DNA from: Thermoplasmatales archaeon SW_10_69_26
Lineage (GTDB): Archaea > Thermoplasmatota > SW-10-69-26
DNA length: 64,000 nt
Direction: 5' to 3'
Assembly (NCBI GenBank): GCA_003009755.1
Contig: PXUB01000029.1
Span: forward strand, 1-64,000
This document shows positions 1 through 7,865 of this stretch, piece by piece. The notes below the pieces were generated by a model. That model was not told the DNA's origin, did no database searches, and was given only the letters and a program-made list of their open reading frames with translations. The position numbers were made by a program, and so were the translations under genes. Position 1 is the first letter of the stretch; each line of letters begins with the position of its first letter.

Positions 1-1074
1 CCCGAGCGCGGTGCCGTAGATTCCGTTGGCCAGGCCCTTCTCGTGCTCGGGTGAACCACGGTTCACGAGCGTCAGGTTCGAGGGCACCATCACGCCCATC
101 CCGAACCCGGCCACGATCGCCAGCAGGCACAACCCGCCGAGCACGAACCAGTCGTCGGGCACGGGCAAATAGACGGCCAACGCGGGCAACCGCTCGACGA
201 ACGGCAAAAGCCCCAGCGTGATGCCGCCGACGAGCGTGCCGGCCAACAGCACCTTGCGGGGCCCGTAGCGGTCGATGCGGTCGGGCAGCCCGATGCGAGC
301 CACGAGCGAGAACACCTGCCGCAGGGCGATCAGGACCCCGACGACGAACGCCGTGAAGGCCAGCCCGCGGATGTAGACGGGGAAGAACCCGGACAGGACA
401 CCGGTGAGCAACCCGAACAGCAGGGTCCCGAACGCGGACACGCGGATGTCGGGATGCTTGAAGATGCGCCAGGCGCGCTCGTAGACGCCGCCCTCGGGTT
501 CGGGGCGGTCCTCGGGCTGCTCCTCGGGCAACGAGGCGACCAGGGCGAGCCCGGCCACGCTGGCCCACAGGTACACGGACAGGCCCCACTCGAAGCCGAA
601 CCGGTCGGCCAGCCAGCCGCCCATCGGCGGACCGACGAGGAACCCCGCGCCCAGCGCCAGCGCGTAATCGCTGGTCGCCTTCGGCACGTTCTCGGCGCTG
701 ACGCGATCGAACAGATAGCTGTTCGCGGCCACCCAGAACACGCCGCTGGCCAGCCCGAACAGACCCTGACCGACGAGGATGTACCACTTGCTCGGCCCGA
801 AGATGTAGAACACACCGGCCAGCCCCGAGATCAGGAACGTCGCGACGAGGCTCGTCTTGCGGCCCTTGCGGTCCGCCAGGTCCCCCATCGGCAACCGCAA
901 GAACACCTGCGCGAACCCGTACACGCCGCTGACGAGCCCGATGAAGAAGACCGAGGCGCCGAATGTGATGTCCAGGTGCTGGGGCACCAGCGGGAAGCCC
1001 ACCGCCATCAGGAGGACGAAGAAGAACGTCGCGACGTACAGCTTGAGGAGGGCCTTGTCCACGCCGGCGAGCAT
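1..1074 (-). CDS. MFS transporter (3' end beyond window)
   Basis: Major facilitator superfamily permease; about 358 codons are visible and the C-terminus lies outside the window. The frame runs from an ATG at 1074 and is almost entirely hydrophobic helices. The family's cytoplasmic loop 2-3 signature GDLADRKGRK is at residues 64-73. A charged linker rich in Glu and Pro near residue 190 separates the two six-helix halves. The substrate cannot be told from the sequence; drug or metabolite efflux is common for such proteins. The gene is divergent from the zinc-finger remnant that begins at 1158. Confidence 0.85.
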   Translation of the reverse strand, partial: MLAGVDKALLKLYVATFFFVLLMAVGFPLVPQHLDITFGASVFFIGLVSGVYGFAQVFLRLPMGDLADRKGRKTSLVATFLISGLAGVFYIFGPSKWYILVGQGLFGLASGVFWVAANSYLFDRVSAENVPKATSDYALALGAGFLVGPPMGGWLADRFGFEWGLSVYLWASVAGLALVASLPEEQPEDRPEPEGGVYERAWRIFKHPDIRVSAFGTLLFGLLTGVLSGFFPVYIRGLAFTAFVVGVLIALRQVFSLVARIGLPDRIDRYGPRKVLLAGTLVGGITLGLLPFVERLPALAVYLPVPDDWFVLGGLCLLAIVAGFGMGVMVPSNLTLVNRGSPEHEKGLANGIYGTALG

Positions 1075-1157
1075 GGGGACGTCGGTGATGAAGCTATGGG
1101 CGCCCAGGGTGGGGCGTGGCGGCTTTCGGTCGGGCGAGCGTTCCCTCGTCCGAGCCG

Positions 1158-1446
1158 ATGCCCTGGGACGAGGAGGAACCCGACGAAGCCAAGCGGCTCG
1201 TGTGCGGCGTCTGCGAGGAGGTGTTGGCCGGAAGCTACGCCGGCGAGCGGGATGGCCGAGGACGCGGCCGAGGAGCACGAGGCCGCCAAGCATCCCCACC
1301 GCGACCGCGTCGTCGTGGTGCCCGTGAACGAGAAGCTGGTCGCCGAGGAGGGCGCCGACGAGGGGGTCGAGACGGCTCGTGCCGCCCAGGAGCGGCCGGG
1401 CTGCGGCCGACGGGCTGCCTCCTCGGGCAGGGCCTCATCGAGCTGT
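1158..1446 (+). pseudogene. Frameshifted copy of a small C2H2-like zinc-finger protein
   Basis: From the ATG at 1158 the frame reads MPWDEEEPDEAKRLVCGVC and then GSYAGER, matching the intact 92-residue protein at 2603-2881. The match then continues in a different frame, with AEDAAEEHEAAKHP and VVVVPVNEKLVAEEG. A frameshift near position 1250 therefore breaks the gene. The four putative zinc ligands (CxxC and HxxxxH) are still encoded across the two frames. The C-terminal tail matches poorly in every frame. A sequencing error is possible, but the degraded tail favours real decay. Confidence 0.65.
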
Positions 1447-1506
1447 AGCTTCAGGGTCCCCCTCGCGGGGACTTGACAACGGTGTGGGCTCGCTACCACG
1501 GATGCG

Positions 1507-2523
1507 ATGATCGACGACCGCCGCCACCCGCTGCTCTCGAAGGCCGAGCCCGTCGGTCAGACCCAGCTCGGCGACGAGCAGGCGCCCAAGGACCGGCTCG
1601 GCAGCCGACAGGTGCAGGAGGTCGAGGCCGAGACGGCGCTGACCGACTTCACGCGCGGCGGCAACGTCACCGGCGAGGCCTGGAGCCTCAACCCCTACGC
1701 CGGCTGCCACCACGCCTGCACGTACTGCTACGTGCCGAACACGATCAGCGCCGAGCGCAAGCGCTGGGGCAACTACGTGCTCGTCAAACGCAACCTGCTC
1801 CGCCTGCTCCGCGACGAGCTCGATCGCAAGCAGCCCCGCACCGTCTACCTCTCCACCGGGACCGACCCCTACCAACCGATCGAGGCCGAGCGCGAGCTCA
1901 CGCGCAAGACCCTGCGGCTGTTGTCCCGCCACGACTGGCCCGTCGAGGTCCTCACCCGCAGCCCCACCGTGTTGCGCGACCTGGACGTGCTCGAGGACAT
2001 CGACCACCTTCGCGTCGGCATGAGCGTGCCCACGCTCGACGACGACGTGCGCGAGATCCTCGAACCCGCCGCTCCCTCGATCGAGGCCCGCCTCGACACG
2101 CTCAGCCACCTCTCTCGCGCCGGGTTGACCGTGTTCGCCAACTACGCCCCCGCGTGCCCGCTCACCGGGGACCTGACGGCGATGGACGTCGCCGAAGCCT
2201 TCGGCGAGGCCGGCGTACAGTGGGTGAACACCTCGTTCTTCCGGCACCGTGGCCACATCGTGGTCCCGATCTGGGACGAGGTGCGCGGCACCGAGGACGA
2301 GCACCTGGCTCGCTTCGTCGCGAACCGCGAACCCCAGGAAACGCTGCGCGCCGAGCTGCAGGAGGCGCTGGGACGCCTGGGGATCCCGCTGCACACGGCC
2401 TTCTACAACCCGCCGTTCGAGATCGCCGGCGTGCGCTCCGGGTACAAGCAGCTCACCCTGGGCCAGGTCCCGGTCGAAGCCCGACCCACCGCTCCGGCAG
2501 CCCGCGAAGCGGTGGCCCCGTGA
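1507..2523 (+). CDS. Radical SAM protein, SPL/PA0069-like family
   Basis: 338-residue radical SAM enzyme of the spore photoproduct lyase-like group. The [4Fe-4S] ligands are C67, C71 and C74 in NPYAGCHHACTYCY, giving the canonical CX3CX2C spacing. A conserved STGTDPYQPIE motif follows at about residue 116, typical of this family. The family binds SAM and forms a 5'-deoxyadenosyl radical; the substrate of this subgroup is not established. Both neighbours are copies of a small zinc-finger gene (1158 and 2603), so the group may be functionally linked. The ATG start gives an N-terminal extension of usual length. Confidence 0.85.
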   Translation: MIDDRRHPLLSKAEPVGQTQLGDEQAPKDRLGSRQVQEVEAETALTDFTRGGNVTGEAWSLNPYAGCHHACTYCYVPNTISAERKRWGNYVLVKRNLLRLLRDELDRKQPRTVYLSTGTDPYQPIEAERELTRKTLRLLSRHDWPVEVLTRSPTVLRDLDVLEDIDHLRVGMSVPTLDDDVREILEPAAPSIEARLDTLSHLSRAGLTVFANYAPACPLTGDLTAMDVAEAFGEAGVQWVNTSFFRHRGHIVVPIWDEVRGTEDEHLARFVANREPQETLRAELQEALGRLGIPLHTAFYNPPFEIAGVRSGYKQLTLGQVPVEARPTAPAAREAVAP

Positions 2524-2602
2524 CGCCCGCGGGACCACCAGCAGCTTTAGGCGGTCCCTGGCCTGCCCTCTCGTGGCCGCCGCGCGCGGCCGGTGACGTG
2601 CC

Positions 2603-2881
2603 ATGACACCCGACGAAGGACCCGATGGCGGCAAGCAGCTCGTGTGCGGCGTGTGCGAGGAGCTGTTGCCGGGCAGCTACAGCGACGAGCGCGAGGCCGA
2701 GGAGGCGATCGAGGAGCACGAGATCACCGAGCATCCCGACCTCGGGGAGGACGAGGTCGTGGTGGTGCACGTGTCCAACCAGCTCGTCGACCTCGAAGGC
2801 GAGGAGGGCGTCGTCGAGATCGCCAAGAACGCCCAGGACCGGCTGGACAGCGGCGACGTCGGCGAGTCGCTGATGGGATGA
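2603..2881 (+). CDS. Small acidic C2H2-like zinc-finger protein
   Basis: 92-residue acidic protein. C15, C18, H39 and H44 form a CX2C-X20-HX4H pattern that could bind one zinc ion. The rest is Glu/Asp-rich and probably helical (EREAEEAIEEHE), followed by a short beta-like VVVVHV strand. It follows the radical SAM gene by 79 bp on the same strand. A frameshifted paralogue lies on the other side of that gene. No known family was recognised. Both copies conserve the Cys/His ligands, which supports a real protein. Confidence 0.7.
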   Translation: MTPDEGPDGGKQLVCGVCEELLPGSYSDEREAEEAIEEHEITEHPDLGEDEVVVVHVSNQLVDLEGEEGVVEIAKNAQDRLDSGDVGESLMG

Positions 2882-3044
2882 GCCGACGCGCCCCTGCCGT
2901 ACAGATCCCCGGCCCGGTCCCTCAGGCCTATCGCAGGCGACGGTCGCCACCGCGTCCCGCGGGTCCCGACGCTCATCCCGACGTCCGTCGGGAGGGGCCG
3001 ATGGCCCCCGCGAGGGGAAGCCTTCGACGCCGACGGGTCCGCGG

Positions 3045-4127
3045 CTACACGCCCAGCAGACCGTACCGGGTGGCCACGGCGAACGTGGCGAACGCGAGCG
3101 CGCCTGCCATCACGGGCGTGATCAGCCACATCGACACGATGCGGCGCGTCGTCGCCACGTCGTAGTCGCGGATCGAGCCCTCCTCCATCCGGGCTCGGTC
3201 GCGGGGCCGGGTCGGCTCGAAGCCCAGCGTGCGCATCAACGACATCTCCCGGGTCGTGCGACCCCAGCCGAGCCCCATCACGCACAGCTGCAGCTTGACG
3301 GCGAGGCTGGCGGGGATGCCCAGCCAGGAGAGGAACGTGATGATCGAGCCGGTGAGCACCATCACGACGATCCAGCCGTGCAGCGGCAGCTGGGTGATCT
3401 CGTTGCCGACGGTCTCCATCGTGCGGCCCCCCAGCAGGAACCCGCCGGCGCCTATCGCGAGCCCGCCGATCACGACGGCCGGCACCATCCCGACGGTGCC
3501 AGAGCCGACGAGCGGCGCGACGGCGTTGGCGACGTTGGAGGCGCCCGCCGAGAAGGCGACGAAGCAGCCGCCGAGCACGACGATGCCCTGCTGCAGGCGG
3601 TGGGCCCGGTCCGTGTCGGCCTGCCAGAACTCCTCGAGGTGGCCGAAGAGGTAGCGGCCGGTGATCGCCGACAACCAGAACGCGGCCATCCCGGCCACGA
3701 ACCACCAGGTGACGACCTCGCCGACCGTGCCCCAGTCGAGGACGCCGAGCGCGGCCCCCATGCCGACGACGGCGCCGACCGCAGTATAGCTGGTGCCGGT
3801 CGAGACGCCGACGAGGTTCGCCACGAGGATGCTGAGACCGATGAACAGCATGACGGCGGTCGAGGCGGCCAGCGTGAAGTGCTCCTCGGCGACGAACTCG
3901 GTGCCCAGCGTGTCGACGACGTTGGGGCCGACCACCAGGCCGCCGACGAGCGCGAACACGGCCATCAGCGCCATCGCCCAGCGTTTGCCGAGCACGCCGG
4001 CACCGGTGGCTGGCCCGAAGGCGACCCCGGTCGAGGATCCGCCGATGTTGACCCCGACGAAGGCGGCGGTGACGACGCCGACGACGCCGAGGAGGCCCAG
4101 CCCGGCGATGACCATCGCGCTTGCCAA
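3045..4127 (-). CDS. PiT-family inorganic phosphate transporter
   Basis: 360-residue polytopic membrane protein of the PiT (PHO-4) family, which imports phosphate with a cation. The two inverted signature repeats are visible: GVNIGGSSTGVAFGPATGAG at about 25-44 and GASNVANAVAPLVGSG at 195-210. A hydrophilic loop near 165-180 lies between the halves. The start is either TTG at 4127, which has GGAGGG just upstream, or ATG at 4115; the protein is the same apart from four residues. No phoU or phosphate regulator is adjacent. Confidence 0.88.
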   Translation of the reverse strand: MASAMVIAGLGLLGVVGVVTAAFVGVNIGGSSTGVAFGPATGAGVLGKRWAMALMAVFALVGGLVVGPNVVDTLGTEFVAEEHFTLAASTAVMLFIGLSILVANLVGVSTGTSYTAVGAVVGMGAALGVLDWGTVGEVVTWWFVAGMAAFWLSAITGRYLFGHLEEFWQADTDRAHRLQQGIVVLGGCFVAFSAGASNVANAVAPLVGSGTVGMVPAVVIGGLAIGAGGFLLGGRTMETVGNEITQLPLHGWIVVMVLTGSIITFLSWLGIPASLAVKLQLCVMGLGWGRTTREMSLMRTLGFEPTRPRDRARMEEGSIRDYDVATTRRIVSMWLITPVMAGALAFATFAVATRYGLLGV

Positions 4128-4270
4128 GCCCTCCGCCTCACAAGAACCTCGCGCTCTCGGCGGCCGGGGCTCCTCGGCGGCGTGGACCTGCCCTCGCCCG
4201 GGGGAACCGGGTCCCTGGCGCCTCTCCCGGCGAAAAGCTCTTGGCGACGTTCGGCCTAGGAGGGGAGGCG

Positions 4271-4690
4271 ATGACCCGTGCCGAGACGACCCCCCGGCGT
4301 TCGCCGTTCGCGATCGACCTCGTCTACGGGCTCGTGTTCATCGCGGGGTTCGCCTACCTCGCCCTCGTCGAGATGGACGCCCGCGTGGCCGCCTTCGAGG
4401 CAGGCATCGTGATCGGGTACTTCCTGCGCGTCTGGGAGAAGATGACCCTCTACGAGCAGGCGCTGGCCAGCCGGGTGTCCGAGGAGGCCCAGCGCCAGGT
4501 CGCCAGTGAGGTCGAGGCCCAGGTCGGCCCGGAGGTCGAAGATCACGTCGACACCGAGATGGGCGACGTCATCGCCGACGAGGTCGAAGACCAGGTCGCG
4601 CCCGAGGTCGAGGATCGGGTCGCCGAGGAGCTCGACGAGCGGCTCGAGGAGGAGGCCCGCGCCCGCGCCGACGGCTCCGAGGACGGCTGA
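4271..4690 (+). CDS. Small membrane protein with acidic coiled-coil tail
   Basis: 139 residues from the ATG at 4271, preceded by AGGAGGGGAGG. Two hydrophobic segments lie at about 13-32 and 37-52. A long charged tail of near-repeats (EVEAQV, EVEDHV, EVEDQV, EVEDRV) follows and is predicted helical or coiled-coil, probably cytoplasmic. No family was recognised. It is convergent with the next gene (4 bp gap), so the two probably share a termination zone. An upstream extension of the frame to 4121 lacks coding character and was not used. Confidence 0.6.
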   Translation: MTRAETTPRRSPFAIDLVYGLVFIAGFAYLALVEMDARVAAFEAGIVIGYFLRVWEKMTLYEQALASRVSEEAQRQVASEVEAQVGPEVEDHVDTEMGDVIADEVEDQVAPEVEDRVAEELDERLEEEARARADGSEDG

Positions 4691-4693
4691 AGC

Positions 4694-5152
4694 CTACGCC
4701 GAGCCCGTCTCGGGCTCCGCCTCGGGGTCGGGCCCGGTCGTTTCCTGGGCCCGACGCTCGGCGAACAGCCGGCCCGCCTGCACGAGCACGACGAGGTGCA
4801 CGATCGCGACGAGCACGAACACCGTCACGTAGGGCCACGTCGTCTCGATCACGGTCTGCAGGTACATCGTCAAGACCGTGACGCCGTCCAGCAGCCACAG
4901 GACGCCGGTCGCGATCAACGTGGCCTCCAACGCCCACTCGCGACCGTCGCGTAGCACGACGGCGAGCCCGCCGTGCACGATCGGGCCCACGAGAGCGACG
5001 AACAGCAACAACGCCGCGGACGCGATCGCGAACGTCTCCGTCACACCGGCGAGGATCGCCAACCCCAGGAGGCCGGCCGCGACGGTGACCAGCATCCTGA
5101 TGGCGGTGGCGATGGCTTCCAGCTTCACCAGAGAACGCACGTCCACAGTCAC
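4694..5152 (-). CDS. Four-helix membrane protein, unknown function
   Basis: 152 residues with four hydrophobic segments (about 18-40, 45-68, 80-102 and 106-128) and a polar acidic C-terminus. There is no signal peptide and no catalytic motif. No family was recognised. It is divergent from the DHS-family gene at 5276, with about 120 bp of shared upstream sequence. Confidence 0.6.
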   Translation of the reverse strand: MTVDVRSLVKLEAIATAIRMLVTVAAGLLGLAILAGVTETFAIASAALLLFVALVGPIVHGGLAVVLRDGREWALEATLIATGVLWLLDGVTVLTMYLQTVIETTWPYVTVFVLVAIVHLVVLVQAGRLFAERRAQETTGPDPEAEPETGSA

Positions 5153-5275
5153 AGCCCCTCTAGGTCAGGGGACACCAAGACCCTTACGTTCTCGGCCAAC
5201 CCCGACGCGAGCCACGGAACGGTGGGCGGCCGTTGGAACCTAGCTTGATAACCCCCAGCAGGGTTCGCCTCGCCG

Positions 5276-6361
5276 GTGGCGCACGTGAGCGACGAGGACG
5301 AGTTCTACACGCGCGAGAACCTGCTGTCGGCCCCTGTCGAACAGCTGGACCCCACGGAGGTCGACACCGTGGCGGAGCTGCTGGAGGGCATGGCCGGCAT
5401 GAGCTTCCAGGCGCGCAGCCTCGGCCAGTGCCTGCGGGTCTGGCAACGCGCCCTCGAGGACGGCGAGCGGCCCACGGTCATCCTCGGCGTCGCCGGCTCG
5501 CTGATCGCCGGCGGCATGCGGCGCGTGATGAGCCGCCTCGTCGAACACGGTCTCGTCGACGTCGTCGTCAGCGCCGGCTCCCAGCCCTACCAGGACCTCT
5601 ACCAGGCCCGCGGCGAGGACTACGACCACTGGCGCGCCACCCCCGAGATGGACGACATCGAGCTGCGCGAGCTCGAGCTGGATCGCCTGTACGACACCCT
5701 CGTCGACGAGCGCAGGTTCGCCGACACCGACCAGCTTTTGGGCAGCATCGTCGGCGAGCTCGACCCCGGCCGCTACACGACCCGGCAACTGTACGACCAC
5801 CTCGGCGCCCGCTTCGACGACGACGAGAGCCTCGTCGTGCAAGCCCACCGCACCGGCACGCCGATCTTCTGCCCGGCCCTCAACGACTCCAGCCTCGGCA
5901 TCGGCATGGTGCAGGACCTGCTCGAGGCCCGCGAGGAGGGTCGCGAGGTCCCCACCCTGGACCCGATCCTCGACCACTACGAGCTGGCGCAGATCACCGG
6001 CGCCAGCGAGAAGACGATGGTGATTTACGTCGCCGGCGGCACGCCGAAGAACTACATCCAGCAGACCCAGCCGATCAACCACTACCTCGGCAACGACGTC
6101 GGCGGCCACGACTACGCGATCCAGATCACCGCCGACGCCCCCCACTGGGGCGGCCTGTCGGGCTGCACGCTCGAGGAGGGCCAATCGTGGGGCAAGATCG
6201 CCGCCGAGGCCACGCGCGCCACCGCCTACTGCGATGCGACGATCGGGCTCACGATGCTCGCCACCGCGCTCTTCCAACAGCCCGAGCTGTGGGAGGATCG
6301 TGGGCGGCTGAGCTTCGACTTCGAGGACAACGAGCTGACGCTCGAACGCGAGGCCGCCTGA
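5276..6361 (+). CDS. Deoxyhypusine synthase-family protein
   Basis: 361-residue member of the deoxyhypusine synthase family. Canonical DHS transfers the aminobutyl group of spermidine to a lysine of aIF5A, using NAD. The active-site lysine motif is present as GGTPKNY (K258). The flanking sequences ITADAPHWGGLSG and SGCTLEEGQSWGK at 284-311 match the family's C-terminal core. The NAD-binding region reads LVDVVVSAGSQPYQDLY instead of the usual TGAG-type sequence. It may therefore belong to the DHS-like branch, whose substrate can differ. The GTG start at 5276 has an AT-richer TTGATAA about 27 bp upstream, suggesting a leaderless mRNA. Confidence 0.8.
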   Translation: MAHVSDEDEFYTRENLLSAPVEQLDPTEVDTVAELLEGMAGMSFQARSLGQCLRVWQRALEDGERPTVILGVAGSLIAGGMRRVMSRLVEHGLVDVVVSAGSQPYQDLYQARGEDYDHWRATPEMDDIELRELELDRLYDTLVDERRFADTDQLLGSIVGELDPGRYTTRQLYDHLGARFDDDESLVVQAHRTGTPIFCPALNDSSLGIGMVQDLLEAREEGREVPTLDPILDHYELAQITGASEKTMVIYVAGGTPKNYIQQTQPINHYLGNDVGGHDYAIQITADAPHWGGLSGCTLEEGQSWGKIAAEATRATAYCDATIGLTMLATALFQQPELWEDRGRLSFDFEDNELTLEREAA

Positions 6362-6803
6362 GGGCACCGATCGAGCCACGGACCGGGGGGCCGAGGACCC
6401 ACGAGCTGGGGTTCACACCGTCACCCGTTCATCGACAGGGTCCTTCGACGACCTCCCGTTGACGACGGGACCCGAGGGAGGCCCCGTCAGGAGGTACCGA
6501 CAAGCGAAAACTTGCGACGGTTGTGGCGTCCGGCTTCGGGGCGCTTCTCGGTTCCAACGTCGCAGACCCTGCTCACTTCGCCCACCATCCGAGAGGTGCG
6601 ACCGAGGTGGACGGACCGAGCTCGGGCTCCCCCTCCGGGGGGTCCGACGGTGGCTACCGAGCGTCGGAGGCCGAGCGACGGACGTGCACGTCGACTTGAT
6701 GCCGCACCCCGGTCGATGAGCCTCGTGTTCCTCAGACGTGAGTGGTGGCTGCCACGTCCGAGGCTACGCACGGCCTCCGCGACGTCTGCGGTCGGCCGTG
6801 CTT

Positions 6804-6861
6804 TCGCCAGAGACCGCGTTCCATGGCCTCGAGGTCCCCGATCGAGAGCGGTCTCTGGCGA
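6804..6861. repeat. 58-bp inverted-repeat element, copy 1
   Basis: Perfect 14-bp arms TCGCCAGAGACCGC (6804-6817) and GCGGTCTCTGGCGA (6848-6861) enclose a 30-bp centre. An element with identical arms and a similar 30-bp centre is at 15080-15137. Both copies are intergenic. The centre shares GTTCC, a CGAG-TCCCCGAT core and length. It could be a structured RNA, a protein-binding site or a small mobile remnant. Confidence 0.8.
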
Positions 6862-7011
6862 TCCTCTCTTCGGGGGTCGCTCGGCTCATCGCCGGATCAG
6901 GCCGGATCGGAGATCCGGCCGCTTCCGAGACCGCGGGTCTGCCGGTCTCGGGCCGCACACGAGCGCTCGCTCGTGCTCTCGCGACGTCCGCACTCGCTCG
7001 CGCCCGTGGCG

Positions 7012-7056
7012 CTTCTCAGCCCCTCAGCTGGGCTGTGGACGAGAGGGGCTGAGAAG
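7012..7056 (-). terminator. Hairpin directly after tRNA-Pro
   Basis: Perfect 14-bp inverted arms CTTCTCAGCCCCTC (7012-7025) and GAGGGGCTGAGAAG (7043-7056) with a 17-nt loop. The element begins one base past the 3' end of tRNA-Pro on the minus strand. It could help 3' end formation or termination. There is no T-run, so a terminator role is inferred from position only. Confidence 0.45.
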
Positions 7057-7129
7057 TGGGACCGCCCGAATTTGAATCGGGGTTAACCCGCCCCCAGCGG
7101 GCAAGGATACCAAGCTACCCCACGGTCCC
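7057..7129 (-). tRNA. tRNA-Pro (anticodon GGG)
   Basis: 73-nt tRNA read on the minus strand, beginning GGGACCGTGGGGTAGC. The acceptor stem GGGACCG pairs with CGGTCCC, and the discriminator base is A. The anticodon loop CTGGGGG gives anticodon GGG, reading CCC proline codons. The T-arm is CCCGA-TTCAAAT-TCGGG. The sequence has no intron and no encoded CCA. The 5' end closely resembles archaeal tRNA-Pro genes. Confidence 0.93.
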
Positions 7130-7162
7130 AGTGGAATGCGGGGAATCCCGCCAAACAGGGAA

Positions 7163-7174
7163 CCCGCTATAACC
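7163..7174 (-). promoter_or_regulatory. Putative TATA box of tRNA-Pro
   Basis: GGTTATAGCGGG on the minus strand lies about 35-45 bp upstream of the tRNA 5' end at 7129, the right place for an archaeal promoter with a short 5' leader. It is the only AT-rich stretch in that area. Confidence 0.4.
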
Positions 7175-7327
7175 GTTTCGGGAGCCCCCTCGACCGGCTC
7201 GATCCCTCTCGGCCTCTCTCCCTTGGATCTCCGCCTTCGAGAAGGCGTCTGCGCTCCGTCAGCCGGGGGTGGACAAGTGCCATCTCCGATGGGCTTAAGA
7301 GGAGAGAGAACGACTCTCGGCCACCTC

Positions 7328-7783
7328 ATGGACGACGCGGACACCGGAGGCGACACCGCTGACGGCTCCGATCTGCGCGAGCGGGTCCGTCGAGCCCTGG
7401 CCGCGGAAGGCTTCAGCTGGGAGCTGTGGCAGAAGCCCGAGCGCGGCCAGATCTTCGGGATGATCCGCCGAGACGGCGAGATGCAACTGCACGTCCGCTA
7501 CTACGAGGACGACGTCGTCAAGGCCGAGCGCGAGCTCGCCAACGATTACGTCGAGCACCTGCTCTCCCCGCGCGTCTCCGCGCACGAGGAGGTCGAGGAG
7601 ATCCTCGAGGACCACGGGCTCGGCGACGAGGTCGACGTCGAGGAGAAGCGGTTCCCGCCCCGGCACGACGGCGTGGACATGCCCAGGACCCGCACACGCT
7701 GGAAACCGCTCGTGGTGGGCGTGGGTGTCGCGCTCGTCGGCGCGGTCGCCGGCACGGGTCTTCTCTTCTCCGGCGGCGAGTGA
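7328..7783 (+). CDS. Acidic protein with C-terminal membrane anchor
   Basis: 151 residues from ATG 7328. An acidic soluble domain (about 1-115) is followed by a single hydrophobic helix at about 127-147 and a short tail, so it is probably tail-anchored. The frame extends upstream to 7136, but that part overlaps the tRNA promoter region and has a random composition, so the internal ATG was chosen. No family was recognised. It is convergent with the beta-helix gene; a strong hairpin lies between them. Confidence 0.6.
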   Translation: MDDADTGGDTADGSDLRERVRRALAAEGFSWELWQKPERGQIFGMIRRDGEMQLHVRYYEDDVVKAERELANDYVEHLLSPRVSAHEEVEEILEDHGLGDEVDVEEKRFPPRHDGVDMPRTRTRWKPLVVGVGVALVGAVAGTGLLFSGGE

Positions 7784-7829
7784 CCGCCGGCGAGCCCCGC
7801 TGAACGCTCGTCTCACAGGGAACCGAACA

Positions 7830-7857
7830 GCGGCGGGTCCACGCTGGGACCCGCCGC
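7830..7857. terminator. Bidirectional hairpin terminator candidate
   Basis: Arms GCGGCGGGTCC (7830-7840) and GGACCCGCCGC (7847-7857) with a 6-nt loop, placed between the convergent genes ending at 7783 and 7866. Its position fits transcription termination or insulation for both strands. Confidence 0.5.
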
Positions 7858-7865
7858 CGGACCCC

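Larger units (their letters stand above)
6362..7056. other. Intergenic region without a convincing gene
   Basis: About 700 bp between the DHS-family gene and tRNA-Pro. Open frames exist but have Arg/Pro/Ser-rich compositions typical of random high-GC frames, and I accept none. The region holds one copy of a 58-bp inverted-repeat element (6804-6861) and a hairpin abutting the tRNA 3' end (7012-7056). Confidence 0.6.

Noticed and set aside
454-1476. 340-codon plus-strand frame opposite the MFS gene
   Set aside because: Antisense shadow of the transporter; only its last part matters, as the second frame of the zinc-finger remnant.
6459-7086. Several 60-190-codon frames in the gap before tRNA-Pro
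   Set aside because: Arg/Ser/Pro-rich random composition and overlap with inverted repeats and the tRNA.
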